This document shows, one piece after another, positions 31,622-43,209 of a DNA stretch of 64,000 nt. Numbering within the stretch: the first letter of the stretch is position 1; every line of letters starts with the position of its first letter. The DNA comes from Tricholoma matsutake (Eukaryota; Basidiomycota; Agaricomycetes; Agaricales; Tricholomataceae): assembly GCA_026075535.2 (NCBI GenBank), contig AP026539.1, positions 7,378,001 to 7,442,000 on the forward strand. Reading direction: 5' to 3'. Both the position numbers and the translations under genes were made by a program. The notes beneath the pieces are model-generated. The model was given only the letters and a program-made list of their open reading frames with translations, searched no databases and had not been told where the DNA came from.

Positions 31622-32791
31622 TGATGATACTCAACCCGGGAAAACCACCAAAACAGCCGATGAGGCAACCAATGATATTTGTGACGAGTCAGAGGAAGGG
31701 TGCAAGACATTCTGAATGTTCATGGTCCAACCTATGGGAAGATAACTAGTTGATACTAGTCATGAAGGTAGTGCTATAGGAGACGAAGGTGTTTGGCATG
31801 GTCCGATCAAGGACGATCAACGAGATCAACGGCAAACAATGTTTATCGTCGATGGTCAATGTGTGAATTCTGAGGACCTTTCGATAGGTCAATAGTATAT
31901 GAAGGCTATAGCCAATGGCTATAAAGTGTTGGACTGGTTACTAGTGCTGGTGACAAGAGGATCAAAGGAAGATTGAGGATGACAATGATTGCAGAGGTTT
32001 CTCATCGATTGAGAAAACTCATAGAACCTTAGATTGTTTTAGAAGATTGATCAGATGCTTAGAACTATATATGAGACGATAGGTGAAGACAATTTTCTGT
32101 TTATCCAAGTAGATACTACAGAGTTTTATATGTTTTAAAAGAAACTTCCTAAAATGGTATAAGAACCATGTGTAGAACATGAGGCAAAAGATATGAGTTA
32201 AGGCACGAGGCCAAAAAGGAGACTGGAATCCAAACAAGAAAGAGATATATCATATGATGAAAGAGTAATAAAGGGTATAGAACTGAAAAGGGACTGTCCT
32301 TTGTGTATAAACTGCACTAAGTCTCACAATAATCTGTCCAGCGGGTTCTGTATGCGATAGGGACTTGGAATGAGGCTGACCTACTATCAGCAGGTTTGAG
32401 CACAAGTTGAAATATGTCCTAGTGCATGGTCTTCCACCATTTAGATAATGAAGGCGGTGCCCGATGTCGCTTGTAGTCTCTTGATATCAATCAATGACAC
32501 TCGACAATGGTCGACAATGTTCGATCATGGTTGCAGTTTGTTTGAAGTTGATCGGGGATGTTTGATGGTCGTTTAGAGGGATCTTAGGGGCTTTCGAGAT
32601 AGTCCTAAGGTTGTGCGATGTGGTTTCTCAGTACGATCAATGTTGCTGGTGATGTTTCGATGTGGTTGATATGATATTGCAATTGATAAACTGGGTCGCG
32701 CTGCATCTGGGACATCATAGGAGTTAGCTGATGTGATTGGAATGTGGTTAAAGTGGTGAATCAGCCTTTGAGCCGAGGAGACAACCTATCA
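31622..32791 (-). repeat. Gypsy 3 LTR, 5' copy, 1170 bp
   Basis: Same ends as the 3' copy, TGATAGG and TATCATCA on the minus strand. It lacks the 139-bp insertion. The outer flank GTGG (32792-32795) equals 19705-19708. Confidence 0.9.
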
Positions 32792-33340
32792 GTGGTTGTG
32801 ATACAATTTAAGTGTGTCAAGGTGCTTTAGGAGATCATCCCCATTGAGTATCTTGGTCTTGTATAACAGGCACTGTATATGATTTACTGTTTGATGTGCC
32901 TTGTTCTCGTGAGTGACCAAATACATTGCTTCATCTGATGTTTTTGATCTGATGTGATTCATTTGCGAGGAGGTGATGTTGTGCATGATTACTTGTTGTG
33001 CCCAAGAGTCGTTTTTGTCCCAGTTATTTGCGTTAATGGGATCTATTGTTTCATCTGGTCATTTTACACTGCCAGTAGTATATCCAGTTATATCACAATT
33101 GATAAATACCCTTTTCATTCTTTCCTTCCATTTGTGCCAATTTTTGTCCATTAAGTGATTGCGTTCAGCGATTCTGTTCACATTTGAATATTCTTTTGTC
33201 CATATCAATTCGATTGCTGGTTGAACTGTGGCCTGTTGCCATTGTTGAGCAGCATTAGAGGTGTAGATTCTACTAGCTCAAATAGGGGCTGAGGATGTGC
33301 CTTCCTCAGGCTCTTCCAGTTCAACAAGTTGATCTGACAT
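32792..33340 (-). pseudogene. Copia gag, N-terminal part
   Basis: The ATG is at 33340 (MSDQLVELEEPEEGTSSAPI). Typical Gag follows: MDKNWHKWKERMKRVFINCD, then NANNWDKNDSWAQQVIM and LVTHENKAHQTVNHIQCL. Two TGA stops (after SAPI and after GSVK) stand where Arg fits. It continues at 19541-19708 beyond the gypsy insertion. Confidence 0.88.
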
Positions 33341-33386
33341 AGTGTGTCCAAGTCCAGAATGAGTTATTTAAATATGAAAAAGGCCA

Positions 33387-33398
33387 GGGCCCATAACC
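33387..33398 (-). other. Primer binding site, copia 1
   Basis: GGTTATGGGCCC (minus) directly abuts the LTR. It is complementary to GGGCCCAUAACC, the anticodon stem-loop of eukaryotic initiator tRNA-Met. Identical sites occur at 19209-19220 and 38110-38121 and a shorter one at 50045-50055. Confidence 0.85.
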
Positions 33399-33588
33399 TA
33401 TTGGGATTATGGTGTGGAGTAGAAGTTCATAGGGATTTAATGATGGGTGTTCAGGACAAGGTAGAACATCTCATATTCTCCTATACTACGATTACCTATG
33501 TTATGATCTATAAATACATTGTGTTCTATTTTTATACATGATGTGCTAGTGTTGTGCTAGTGATGCACTAGGATTGACTATCCCAACA
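33399..33588 (-). repeat. Copia 1 LTR, 5' end
   Basis: 190 bp, with the same ends as the LTRs at 16230 and 19221. The outer flank AAACC (33589-33593) matches 16225-16229. Confidence 0.9.
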
Positions 33589-33593
33589 AAACC

Positions 33594-34164
33594 ATCTGTC
33601 GCAACTGTGACATCAAGTCTGTCTTCAAGTTCAGTTCTTGTTATTGTCTCATTTTATGGGGTGCCTTCTGTGAAGACACAGAAAATGTCTTTGACAGTTT
33701 CTGTGGTTAGTAGGGACAAGGAGAGGGATAACCATTCTCCAGTTCCATCATCTATTTCTTCAGGGGGTATGTTTAGGAAGTTTGTTGGGTTCCATTTTGG
33801 AGGTAGGGTTGTCTATAAGATCACTCACCAGTTTTATGCAGTCTGAGGGGTGTTCACATCCAGTGTTTTGGATAGTTGTGCATGCAGCACAACCACAGTA
33901 CCAGGTCTCATGGTGATCATTTGTGGATCTATTTTTTGCTAGATCTTCTGCATCACCTATGGTTAAAATGTTATGTGTCTTAAGGAGGCATTTGCTGGTC
34001 CAGGATGCTGCTAGATGGCTGATTTTTCTATCGGCTTGGGCATGATACCATATTGGTAGTTGTCTTGCAGCCTCTTTGGTGGCCCTGTAGACCTCCATTT
34101 GTAGTCCATATTTCTTTGTGGTGTCTAGCATGTTTTTCAACTCTGTTGGGTTTTTGTTGTTTGG
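33594..34164 (-). pseudogene. LINE C-terminal segment between RT and RNase H
   Basis: The open part 33760-34140 reads MLDTTKKYGLQMEVYRATKE, ARQLPIWYHAQADRKIS and NDHHETWYCGCAACTTIQNTG, a Cys/His-rich stretch. Ahead of the insertion point it reads TVATDG, the start of the RNase H motif that continues at 16229. Confidence 0.82.
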
Positions 34165-34785
34165 TGTAAGTCTGTCATCACAGACTTACGACATTATGAC
34201 AAGACATGACAACATGGTGCTGACTGTAAGGCCCCAACAGACTCACAACATTCAGATACCATCTGTAGAGCATGACCAGTCACATGACTTATCATGTGTC
34301 CCAAGTTTTCATGTCACACATGACCACAACAAGTCACATGACTGAGCACATCTGAGCGCATTCCGAGCTAGCCACCAACAATGCCAAGACAACTACTGGT
34401 GCTAGCACAGGGACTGCTGATGGCACTCCCACATTCCTTCAGTGCCAACACACTGCTGACACTGGTGATGACAACAACTCCACACCTTTACATACATGAC
34501 CATTAGTTCCGATATTGCACCGCTGATGCGGTACCTTCCTATTATGCGACTACACTTGATGTGGCCTTTCCATTTCATGCATTACACCTGATGTGGACTT
34601 TTACTGACAGCCCATCTTTTCTTATATATCACTTATATTTTATTTCCCCAACCTTCGTTCTCACTTCTGTGCAACAAAGGTACAGTAATTTATTAACCCT
34701 CCATTTGTTGTAGCTTATGGTTCTCACTTCTGTGCAATGAAGTTAACTTGATCCTGTCACTCTGGTTCTCCCTAAGCTAGTGTAG
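34165..34785. repeat. LTR-like insertion in the LINE, about 620 bp
   Basis: The LINE protein stops at about 34165 and resumes at about 34786. The insert starts TGTAAGTCTGTC, and GTGTA occurs at both junctions (34164-34168, 34781-34785), a possible 5-bp duplication. It holds a TATATATCAC box and two CTCACTTCTGTGCAA repeats. The right end does not show a standard CA, so exact limits are uncertain. Confidence 0.5.
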
Positions 34786-36546
34786 GCCACCAAACTTGGC
34801 AGCCTTCCATTTGGATGGCTTCCAGTATAGGTCTTCCAGGTTTGCAGGAATACATTTTTCTGCATTTTTTGTTTAATGTTCTTTTTGGTTTTGGCATATT
34901 TAGCATCATGATTGCATCAGCATAGTCTGCCCATAGTGCTCATGATGAGTCAAGGTTTAGGTAACTTTTCAGCCACATGAGTTGGATTGCATCATTTCTT
35001 GCTTGTATATCAAGCAGGTCTCTTCTGCCCAAGTCTTTGGGTGCTAGAAGCATATCCTCTTTTACAGGGCTTTTCTTATCACCCCAAATAAAGGTGCATA
35101 TGGTTTTTTGGAGTTGTGTTTCTGTTGACTTGGGCATTTGTTGGACTTGTGTTAGGTATCACCAATGATCATTTGCACTAGAAGCTTTCATCCTTCAATT
35201 GTTGGTCTTGTGTTATCCCATCTTGTCAGTGCTGCATCTATTTTCTCAATGATTGGTGACCAAGGAGTTGTGTCAGGGGCATCATTCCCAAGCCAGGCAC
35301 CTAGGATTCATATGGACTCGCCATCTTCTGCAATATGGATACTTTCAGGTATTCATTCATGTTCATCCTTGGCTCAGCGATCTTGTAGTAATTTTTCTCT
35401 GAAGATCTTGCTCCCCATTGGTATTATTTGTGTTTTGGATGTGTTGAACTGTGCACCAGCTGCTAGATGCCACTGGTTGAGGATTTCAGTTAGGTCTGAT
35501 AAGGAGTTGTCTTTTCCAAGGAATGTGGTAGTGTCATCAGCAAAGAGGTTTGTAATAAGCCTTTCTTGGGTTCCAGGTATAGTGAGTCCTTTGAGGTTGG
35601 ATTTCCATATTGCTAAACTCAGTGGTTCAATTCCAAGGCTGAAGAGAAGGCAGGATAGGGGGTCTCCTTGGTGGACACCTCTGATAACCTGGAATTCAGA
35701 GCTCAGGATCCCATTTATCATTACTTTGGTTGATGCATTTGAGTATAGATTTTGAACTGTGCATATGAAATGATCTGGTATTTTGAAAGCCTTTAGTGTC
35801 TTCCACAGATAGTCATGGTCAATTTTATCATAGGCTTTGCTTGGTCAAGAGCAACAATCATGCCATTTTCCTCAGCTGCTTCAGCATAGTTTAGGACCAT
35901 CTTGAGAAGGTGTGTCTGTTCAGATATCTGTCTGCCAGGCACAAATCTGGCTTGGCTCTTGTGGAGGAGTGTCGGGGCAGCTTTAGCCAGGCACTTTGCT
36001 AGGACCTTGGTCATAAGTTTGTAGTCTGTGTTGAGTAAGGTTATTGGTTGGTAGTTTTCTATTTCATCTCTCTCCTTCTTTTTATATATATTGGGCACAT
36101 CCAGTCATCAGCAAACTTGGATTCAGGTATGGTTCCATGTTTTTCTGTATCATTGAAGGCCCAGGTCATGAGCTGAATAATATTGAAGGGTTTTTCTTCA
36201 TGTTCTTGGACTATTGACTTCCATATTTCATAGGTTTCTATGTTTTTCTGTATCATTGAAGGCCCAGGTCATGAGCTGAATAACATTGAAGGGTTCTTCT
36301 TCATGTTCTTGGGCTATTGACTTCCACATTTCATAGGTTGCCACATCTAAGCCAGCTGCTTTGTCATTATCTGAGAGTTTCAGGGCATGTTTAACTTCTT
36401 CAGTGATTAGTGAGTTCATTTTCTGTCTGTCAGTGGGGTTAGGTTCACTTTCAACTTTTTCTAAGATGAGGTTGATGGTCCTGTCTCTTATTTCAGGGTT
36501 TCTTTCCTCCCTGCTTCTGCAGGTTGTCATGATATGTCCTGGCTAG
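34786..36546 (-). pseudogene. LINE reverse transcriptase
   Basis: RT motifs on the minus strand: NYQPITLLNTDYKLMTKVLA, LHKSQARFVPGRQISEQT, GMIVALDQAKP, VIRGVHQGDPLSCLLFSLGI and NLFADDTTTFL. The FADD box is the polymerase active site and is intact. Pieces lie in several frames. A 103-bp tandem duplication near 36.2 kb causes a frameshift. The downstream part (LQKTICTFIWGDKKSPV) is the thumb and connection region. Confidence 0.92.
36138..36343. repeat. 103-bp tandem duplication in LINE RT
   Basis: TGTTTTTCTGTATCATTGAA starts at 36138 and again at 36241. Two copies are over 90 percent alike. Since 103 is not a multiple of three, the RT frame is shifted. Confidence 0.88.
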
Positions 36547-37267
36547 TTCAGCCATCTGTTGGGAATCCTGCTCATGTGTCTCTCCATTTCTATTGTTTAT
36601 GGTATGTTCAGGTTTTTTCAAAACAAATATGGTGTCTCTGGGCTTTATCTCTTTATTGGAGCAGATCCAATATTTTGACATTGTTTCTCCTTCTAGCCTG
36701 TTTTTGATTTTACTGTCTTTTCTAGCTGTTTGGTGCTGCTGTCATTCCAGTTTGATGATCATGTTCATAAGTTCATGGGTTTGGATGTGTGTTCCTTCAT
36801 CTTGGGGTCCATTCTGCAGATTGTGGAGCTGGTCTTGAAGTAGTTGTTTTTTTGGTTACTTTGGTCATTGCCCATTCTTTTTTCCATGCTTCAGACATTA
36901 TTGTGGTTTTAAATTCATTATGTATTGCTTGGGGGTTGTTCTCTTCTGTTCTCTGCTTGGGTGTGTACCCTTTTTGTTTGTGTATCACTTCCATTCCTAT
37001 TCTTTTGACCATTTTCTTAAAGCCTCCATCCTTGTAGATCCTTGGTGATATTGACCATTGACCCTTCCCTGTCTCAGGAGTGGTGCTATTGGATAGCTTT
37101 GCAGAGACCATCCAGTGGTCAGCATTTGGGACTCCAGTGGGCCTAATTTTCCATTCTTGGGAGCATTCAAGTAAGTTGTTTGTTATATATATTTGGTCAA
37201 TTCATGACCTGATTCCAGTTGCGAAGGTGTATGCCTTTGAATCTGGGAAGGTGGCATGCCAACCATC
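36547..37267 (-). pseudogene. LINE linker between endonuclease and RT
   Basis: Minus-strand pieces such as TIMSEAWKKEWAMTKVTKK and YWICSNKEIKPRDTIFVLKK connect the endonuclease to the RT. Stops and frame changes are frequent. No other gene is visible here. Confidence 0.7.
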
Positions 37268-37741
37268 TCAAAGTTGCAGAGTACATTTTAGCCCTCTCAG
37301 GGTTTCAGGGGATTGGCCTCTTTCCTCATGTATTGGTAGCCTATCTATTGCATCTTCAACCATATTGAGGTCCCCTAGCATAGCCTTTGGCTGGGAGAGT
37401 CTAGGGTTCTGAGTAAAAGTATTTTGTAGATCTTCCCAGAACTTGGTGTTGTTATTTGAGGGGTTTGGGGCATAGACAGTCAGGATGGTGAGTTTGGTCT
37501 TCCTGCTCCAATTGAGGGTAACTAGGATAGCTTGTCCAGGTATTATTTCATGTTGTATTATGTTGTCTGTATCAATGAGAGTTTTGTTCAGGACTATGGT
37601 GACTCCAGCTCTTTGGGTTGGGTTTGTGGGATCAGCAGATGCAAGAATTCGCAGTTTGCTAGAAAGGTGTTTAGTCTCTCTCCATCGGCTCTCGTCCATG
37701 TGTGTCTCTTGTACTGCCAAAATTCCTATCTTCTGGTTCTG
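37268..37741 (-). pseudogene. LINE AP-like endonuclease, distal part
   Basis: MAVQETHMDESRW (the conserved QETH motif), AGVTIVLNKTL, KLTILTVYAPNPSNNNTKFW and MLGDLNMVEDAIDRLPIHE (GDLN motif) identify the endonuclease-exonuclease-phosphatase fold that nicks the target site. The N-terminal part lies beyond the copia insertion at 42884-43209. Confidence 0.9.
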
Positions 37742-37746
37742 TTCTC

Positions 37747-38109
37747 TGTTGGATTAGCAAGCTGTGCTCTGTTCCAAGCACCATTCCGTGAAATGCTTGT
37801 ATGTACCCGTACTTCCTTCTTTTGACCCCTTTTTGCCTTTGCTATACACCTAACTACTGTACCTTACGATGCAGTTAGTTGTAGTTTATAACTTTGTTAC
37901 TTTTCGTAACCTCACCTCAGCTGTTGTGCTCTCGCTCTCGTGCGCAAACACTGAGGTGAATACTTTTACCTTACTTTATTTATATTCTTGTACTTACATT
38001 TACCTTTAGTCTCGTAATGCTACATTTAGGTAAATATATTTAGCTGTTGTGCTCTCGCTCTCGTGCACAAACACTGAGTCTCGTAACGCTATGTTTAGCT
38101 ACTCTTACA
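37747..38109 (+). repeat. Copia 2 5' LTR, 363 bp
   Basis: Differs from the 3' LTR by 17 single-base changes, all transitions, with no indel. A GCTGTTGTGCTCTCGCTCTC block occurs twice, near 37920 and 38043. Confidence 0.95.
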
Positions 38110-38121
38110 GGTTATGGGCCC
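38110..38121 (+). other. Primer binding site, copia 2
   Basis: GGTTATGGGCCC starts directly at the LTR end and is complementary to the anticodon loop region of initiator tRNA-Met. This suggests half-tRNA priming as in Drosophila copia. Confidence 0.85.
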
Positions 38122-38136
38122 TGATCCCCTGCTGAA

Positions 38137-41100
38137 ATGTCAACTACTCTGACTACTACCGACCTCCTCCCTTCATCTGTCCCTAAGCTCGAGCCTTCTG
38201 GCCTGAACTGGACAATCTTCAAGCTCCGTTTCCAGGATGCACTTGATGCCAAGGGCTTCTGGGGCCATTTTGATGGCACCACTCCCTGTCCCACTGTTGG
38301 TTCTCCAGCTACTGACACTGAAACGGAAGCTCTCACCCTCTGGAACAAGAATGAGCGTACCGCGAAGTCCCTGCTCACACAGAAGATCCCTGACTCCGTG
38401 TTGATCCTTGTGCACAGCCACATACATGTGAAGGATTGTTGGGAGGTGATTGTCGCAGAGTTTTCAGAGAAGGGCACGTTTGCCCAGACTGAACTTTGTT
38501 CCAAGTTCCTGCAGTCAAAGAGCCTCGAAAAAGGCAATGTTTGGGAGTTTCTTGATCAGCTTCATGTCGAACGTGAGAAGCTTGCCACCATCGGTATCAC
38601 TATCGAGGAAAAGGACTATTGGTCCACCATTATCAGCTGTCTCCCCCCTTCCCTTGCCAACTTCACCTCTAGTCTTGTTGCTGCTGCCCATGTCAATGAC
38701 CCAAAGAAGGAAGTGAAGCCAGACACCCTCATTTCCATTATCTCTAAGGAGTATGAGCATAATGCCACACACCGCTCAAATTGCAGCAAAGCAACGAAGG
38801 CGGATAGCCAGGACAAAGCTTTAGCTGTCACTCCTGGGAATGGGAAGTCGAAGAAACCTTGGGGCATATGCTGGAACTGTGGGGAGAAAGGTCACTTCAA
38901 GGACAAGTGCACAAAGCCGCCAAAGCTCTCAGGTGGTGAAAAGGGCACCTCGTCCAAAAAGGGGGGCTCAGCCAATGCCGCTATACAGTCCGATTCTGAT
39001 TCTGAGGCTGAAGCAGCATTCTTCATTGAAATGCATTTTGGCTTCAATGATGATGACTCATTGCCTGACTTGCAGGCTGTGTCTAATTCTTCAGAGGGAT
39101 CGGATGTGGAGGATACACCTGATAGTGAAGATGATTGGTTTTCAGAGGTGGCTGAGAACGAGATAGTGGATTGCAACTGGTTTTCTGAGGAGTTACCTGA
39201 GGCTGATTGGAGCAGCTTGCTCATCAGTGTTGACTCAGGCTCAGAAAGTGTTGACTCAGATGTCGTAGCACATGTTGGTGCTGATAACAACCCTGTGAAC
39301 TCACCTCATGCCGAAATATTCGACTCTGGAACTTCGCAACATCTTTCCCCTTATCGAAATGATATCGAAAACTTCACAACAATTTCCCCAAAACATTTCA
39401 AGGCTGCAAATAAACATGGTTTTTCGGCTGTTGGAAAGGGGGAGTTGGTGGTTGACATACCTAACGGTGCTGTCAGTTCTGATTTGCGACTCACTGAAGT
39501 GTTGTATTCTCCTGAGGTGGGGTACACACCTGTCTCGGTTGGCTGTTTGGATGATATGGGCTTCAACGTAACCTTTGGAGGTGGGAAGTGTATCATAATG
39601 GGGCTGGGTGGCAATAAAGTGGGTGAAGTCCCAAAGAATAGTCATGGACTGCATCGTGTTGACCATGAGCCAGAATCTGCCTGTGCAGCAGAGGAGGTAC
39701 TCACATTGGATCAACTGCACCATCACCTTGGACACATATCTCCAAATGTGGTGAAGAAGCTTTCCCAGGATGGTTTCATCACAGGTCTTTGACTTGAGAC
39801 CACAGCGTCAGGCGAGGATTTCTTTTGTGAGTCTTGTGTGTATGCGAAGGCTACTCGGAAGCCTGTTGCGAAGACTCGACAGGGGGAGCATGCGACGGAG
39901 TTTGGAGCCAAAGTTCACTCTGATTTGTGGGGACCAGCTCCAGTGGCTACAAAAGGTGGAAGGCATTATTATGTTACGTTTGTCGATGATTCGACTCATT
40001 TTACTCACCTTCACCTTCTCACCAAGAAATCTGATGCTCCCAATGCCTACAAAGAGTACGAGGCCTGGTGCGAGACGCAGATGAAGAAACCTATCAAGGT
40101 TTTGCACTCAGATCGTGGCGGTGAATACATGGGGAAGGAATTCATGCTGTACCTGAAGTCCAAAGGTACTGAGCAGAAACTCACGGTTCACGACACGCCG
40201 CAGGAAAATGGAGTTCCTGAGCATTGAAATTGCACAATTGTGGAGCGCATTCGGGTGCTGCTGCATGCAAGTGGTCTTCCAAGGATGCTGTGGGGTGAAG
40301 CTGCACGTCATGTTGTTTGGTTGATGAACCGAACATCGACAAAGGCTGTAGCTGGTAAAACCCCTTTTGAGGCTGCATTTGGAAAGAAACCGGACCTGAG
40401 GAATGTTTGTGAGTGGGGTGAAAAGTGTTGGGTGCGCATCAAGGGTGGGGATAAACTTGGTGGCCATGTGAGGGAAGGTCATTGGATTGGTATTGATGAC
40501 AAGAGTAATGGATGCCGTGTGTATTGGCCTGACAGTCGAACTGTGACCATGGAACACAACATCTACTTCGACAAAATGTGTATGTCAGCAGGATGTCTCG
40601 AGGGGGAGGATTTTGACTTTGTCAAGTCGTCCTCTAACCCACTTACCTCGGCACCATCAACCTCAACTGTTCCACCTCCCACCACTGCGGCTCCTGCACC
40701 TGCTCAGCCCAAAACACCTCCCGAAGTTGAACTTCCTGCTAGGTGCATCCGAAAACCCAGCCGGCATATCCAGGATATCCTTTCCGGGCATGGAGTTAGC
40801 TCTGCAAGACCTTCCAACCCCCAGATCACATCTGGAATCCAGTTGCCAACAGCTGTGTTTGAGGGGGAGGGAACAGCAGATTGGATCATGGCTGCTGACT
40901 TTGCTGAGGAGTATGCAATGGCTGCTGAAACTAGTGATGTTGAAGCTTTGGAGCCGAGGTCTTTGGCTGAAGCAAAGTGCCGTCCTGACTGGCTGCTGTG
41001 GGAGAAGGCCATCTATGAAGAGTTGGCAACTCTAAAGGAGATGGGGACCTACGAGCTTGTTGAACCACCTGCAGATGCAAACATTGTTGGTTCGAAGTGG

Positions 41101-42513
41101 GTTTTTCGAGCAAAGAAGGATGCGGCCAGAAATGTTGTTCGCTACAAAGGTCGTCTTGTTGCTCAAGGTTTCTCCCAAGTTCCCGGTGTTGATTACTTCG
41201 ACACATTTGCTCCTGTTGCGAAACTTGCCTCCATCCACACTGTTCTTGCCATGGCCGCCCATTTGGATCTCGAGCTTCATCAAATCGACATCAAAGGCGC
41301 CTATCTGAACGGCAAACTCACCTCGTGTGAACAGATCTACATGAAACAACCTCCTGGCTATCCAGCTCCCAACTCCACCGGCCAAGTCTGGCACCTTCAC
41401 AAAACCCTCTACGGCCTCAAACAGTCTGGACGTTGTTGGTATCACAAACTCATTGGTATCCTCGAAAAGCTTGGATTTTCTCGTTGTGACGTTGATCAGG
41501 CAGTCTTCTTTCATTGTGAGGGACAAAATCTCATTGTAATTCTTGTTCATGTTGATGATTGCACAATTGCAGCCTCAACAATCACCCTAGTCTCAAACTT
41601 CAAAAAGAACATCGCCCAACATGTCAAAACCACTGACCTTGGCGAACTTCACTGGCTCCTGGGCATCGAAATTTGCCGCGACCATGAACATCGCACCATC
41701 TGCATCTCCCAGCATTCCTACATCAACTCCATCATCCGTTGATACAACTTCCAAGACCTCAAACCGGCATCCACCCCCATGGAAACCCACATTCGTCTTT
41801 CGACTGCTCAAGTACCTTCTACCACTGCCGAATTCACCCAGATGTGTGATATCCCATACCACAAAGCCATTGGTTCACTTATGTATGCCTCTCTTGGCAC
41901 TCGCCCAGATATTTCTTTTGCAGTCCAAACTGTCTCGTGTTTTTTGATCAAACCGGGCTGGGCACACTGGGAAGCCGTCAAACACATCTTCCATTACTTG
42001 AAGGGCACGAACGACCTCTGGTTGACGTATGGTGGATCTGAGGGGGAGTTAACAGGGTTTGCCGATGCTGATGGAAATATGGCTGAGGATCGTCATGCCA
42101 TTTCGGGGTATGCTTTCCTTCTTCATGGCGGCGCTGTTTCGTGGAGTGCTAAATGTCAAGAAATCATTTCCCTCTCGACAACCGAGAGTGAGTACGTCGC
42201 CACTACCCATGCTGCCAAAGAAGCCTTGTGGCTGCATTTCCTTATTACACAGCTTTTTGCAACCGACCTCGATGCCACCACCCTCTTCTTGGACAATCAG
42301 TCTGCCATTGCACTTACTCAGGACCATCAGTATCATGCTAGGACCAAGCACATCAACATTCATTTCCATTTCATCCATTGGATCATTGAAAAAGGCTCTA
42401 TTTGGCTCGTTTACTGCCCTACTGGTGACATGGTAGCCGACACCTTCACTAAAGCCCTTCCCTCAGCAAAAGTCAAGCACTTCGCATCACAGCTCGGACT
42501 CTCGCAAGCTTGA
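38137..42513 (+). pseudogene. Copia 2 gag-pol polyprotein with three TGA stops
   Basis: A single reading frame of 1459 codons runs from MSTTLTTTDLLPSSVPKLEP to the end of RNase H. It is broken only by TGA at 39790, 40225 and 41740, each where Arg (CGA) fits. Domains in order: Gag; zinc knuckle CWNCGEKGHFKDKC (about residue 246); acidic linker; protease FDSGTSQHLSPY; GAG-pre-integrase HHHLGHISPNV; integrase (HSDLWGP, FVDDST, HSDRGGEY, NGVPEH); reverse transcriptase (KWVFRAKKDAAR, DIKGAYLNG, LVHVDDCTIAAS); RNase H (VSWSAKCQEIISLSTTESEY, VADTFTKALPSAKV). No frameshift separates gag and pol. Apart from the stops all key residues appear present, so it was active recently. Confidence 0.95.
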
Positions 42514-42520
42514 GGGGGAG

Positions 42521-42883
42521 TGTTGGATTAGCAAGCTGTGCTCTGTTCTGAGCACCATTCCATGAAATGCTTGTATGTACCCATACTTCCTTCTTTTGAC
42601 CCCTTTTTGCCTTTGCTATACACCTAACTACTGTACCTTACGACACAGTTAGTTGTAGTTTATAACTTTGTTACTTTTCGTAACCTCACCTCAGCTGTTG
42701 TGCTCTCACTCTTGCGCGCAAACACTGAGGTGAATACTTTTACCTTACTTTATTTATATTCTTGTACTTACATTTACCTTTAGTCTCGTAACGCTACATT
42801 TAGGTAAATATATTTAGCTGTTGTGCTCTTGCTCTCGCGTGCAAACACTAAGTCTCGTAACGCTACATTTAGCTACTCTTACA
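42521..42883 (+). repeat. Copia 2 3' LTR, 363 bp
   Basis: Partner of 37747-38109, starting TGTTGGATTAG and ending CTCTTACA. Flanked on the right by TTCTC (42884-42888). Confidence 0.96.
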
Positions 42884-43209
42884 TTCTCCTGGGTTCATTA
42901 TTTGATTTATGTGTAGCCACTTTGAGTTCTGGTCTGTCTGACCATATCTCTTTATGTTTAGGGATGCAATTTTGAGACCTGCTCTGAGCTCAGGTGTTTT
43001 TCCCATGTTTGTGTTGTCCTTGTCTAGGTGTGGCTTTGTGTTGGCTGTTTTGCTGCCATACTGGTTGTATACCATCTGAGCTTGGGACATTGTCCCATTG
43101 TTCTTCTTCTTGATTTTCTCCCCTGTTAGAGTCTTCATTTTCTGGTTCTCCATTTGTTGGAGTGGTTTGGGTGCCTTGTCCATTTGGTGCCATCTGGTTC
43201 AGCAATATG
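42884..43209 (-). pseudogene. LINE endonuclease N-terminal part
   Basis: ELRAGLKIASLNIKRYGQTD and WLHINQIM form the first strand and NxR-like motif of LINE endonucleases. The frame continues at 37741 after copia 2 is removed. Before it is a polar, low-complexity leader (EPENEDSNRGENQEEEQWDN). Confidence 0.88.

Larger units (their letters stand above)
19709..32791 (-). mobile_element. Ty3/gypsy element 3, 13 kb, TSD GTGG
   Basis: A complete gypsy element with terminal LTRs at 19709-21038 (3') and 31622-32791 (5'), flanked by GTGG at 19705-19708 and 32792-32795. The primer binding site TGGAGCCCACCGTGAGGG (minus, 31600-31617) and polypurine tract (minus of 21039-21051) set the orientation. Gag, protease, RT, RNase H and integrase follow in order, with a solo LTR in gag and another in RT. 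An antisense spliced ORF lies next to the 3' LTR. Confidence 0.9.
16230..33588 (-). mobile_element. Copia complex 1, three LTRs, TSD AAACC
   Basis: The complex is flanked by AAACC at 16225-16229 and 33589-33593 and lies in the LINE RNase H motif. On the minus strand the order is LTR (33588-33399), gag, a short 3' pol end plus polypurine tract, LTR (19412-19221), partial pol, LTR (16433-16230). The two halves hold complementary deletions: gag without pol, and pol without gag, protease and integrase. A 13-kb gypsy element sits inside gag. Confidence 0.88.
37747..42883 (+). mobile_element. Copia element 2, nearly complete, 5137 bp, TSD TTCTC
   Basis: Two LTRs of 363 bp each (37747-38109, 42521-42883) start TGTTGG and end TACA, and are flanked by TTCTC at 37742-37746 and 42884-42888. 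Between them are a primer binding site, one long polyprotein frame and a polypurine tract (GCTTGAGGGGGAG). It inserted into the LINE endonuclease codons. Confidence 0.97.

Noticed and set aside
34165..34785. Complete solo LTR with standard ends
   Set aside because: GTGTA occurs at both junctions, but the right end lacks CA, so only an approximate insertion is claimed.
40108..41550. Long minus-strand ORFs opposite the copia 2 pol frame
   Set aside because: Mirror frames of a strongly coding plus strand; no antisense domain or splice evidence, unlike gypsy 3.
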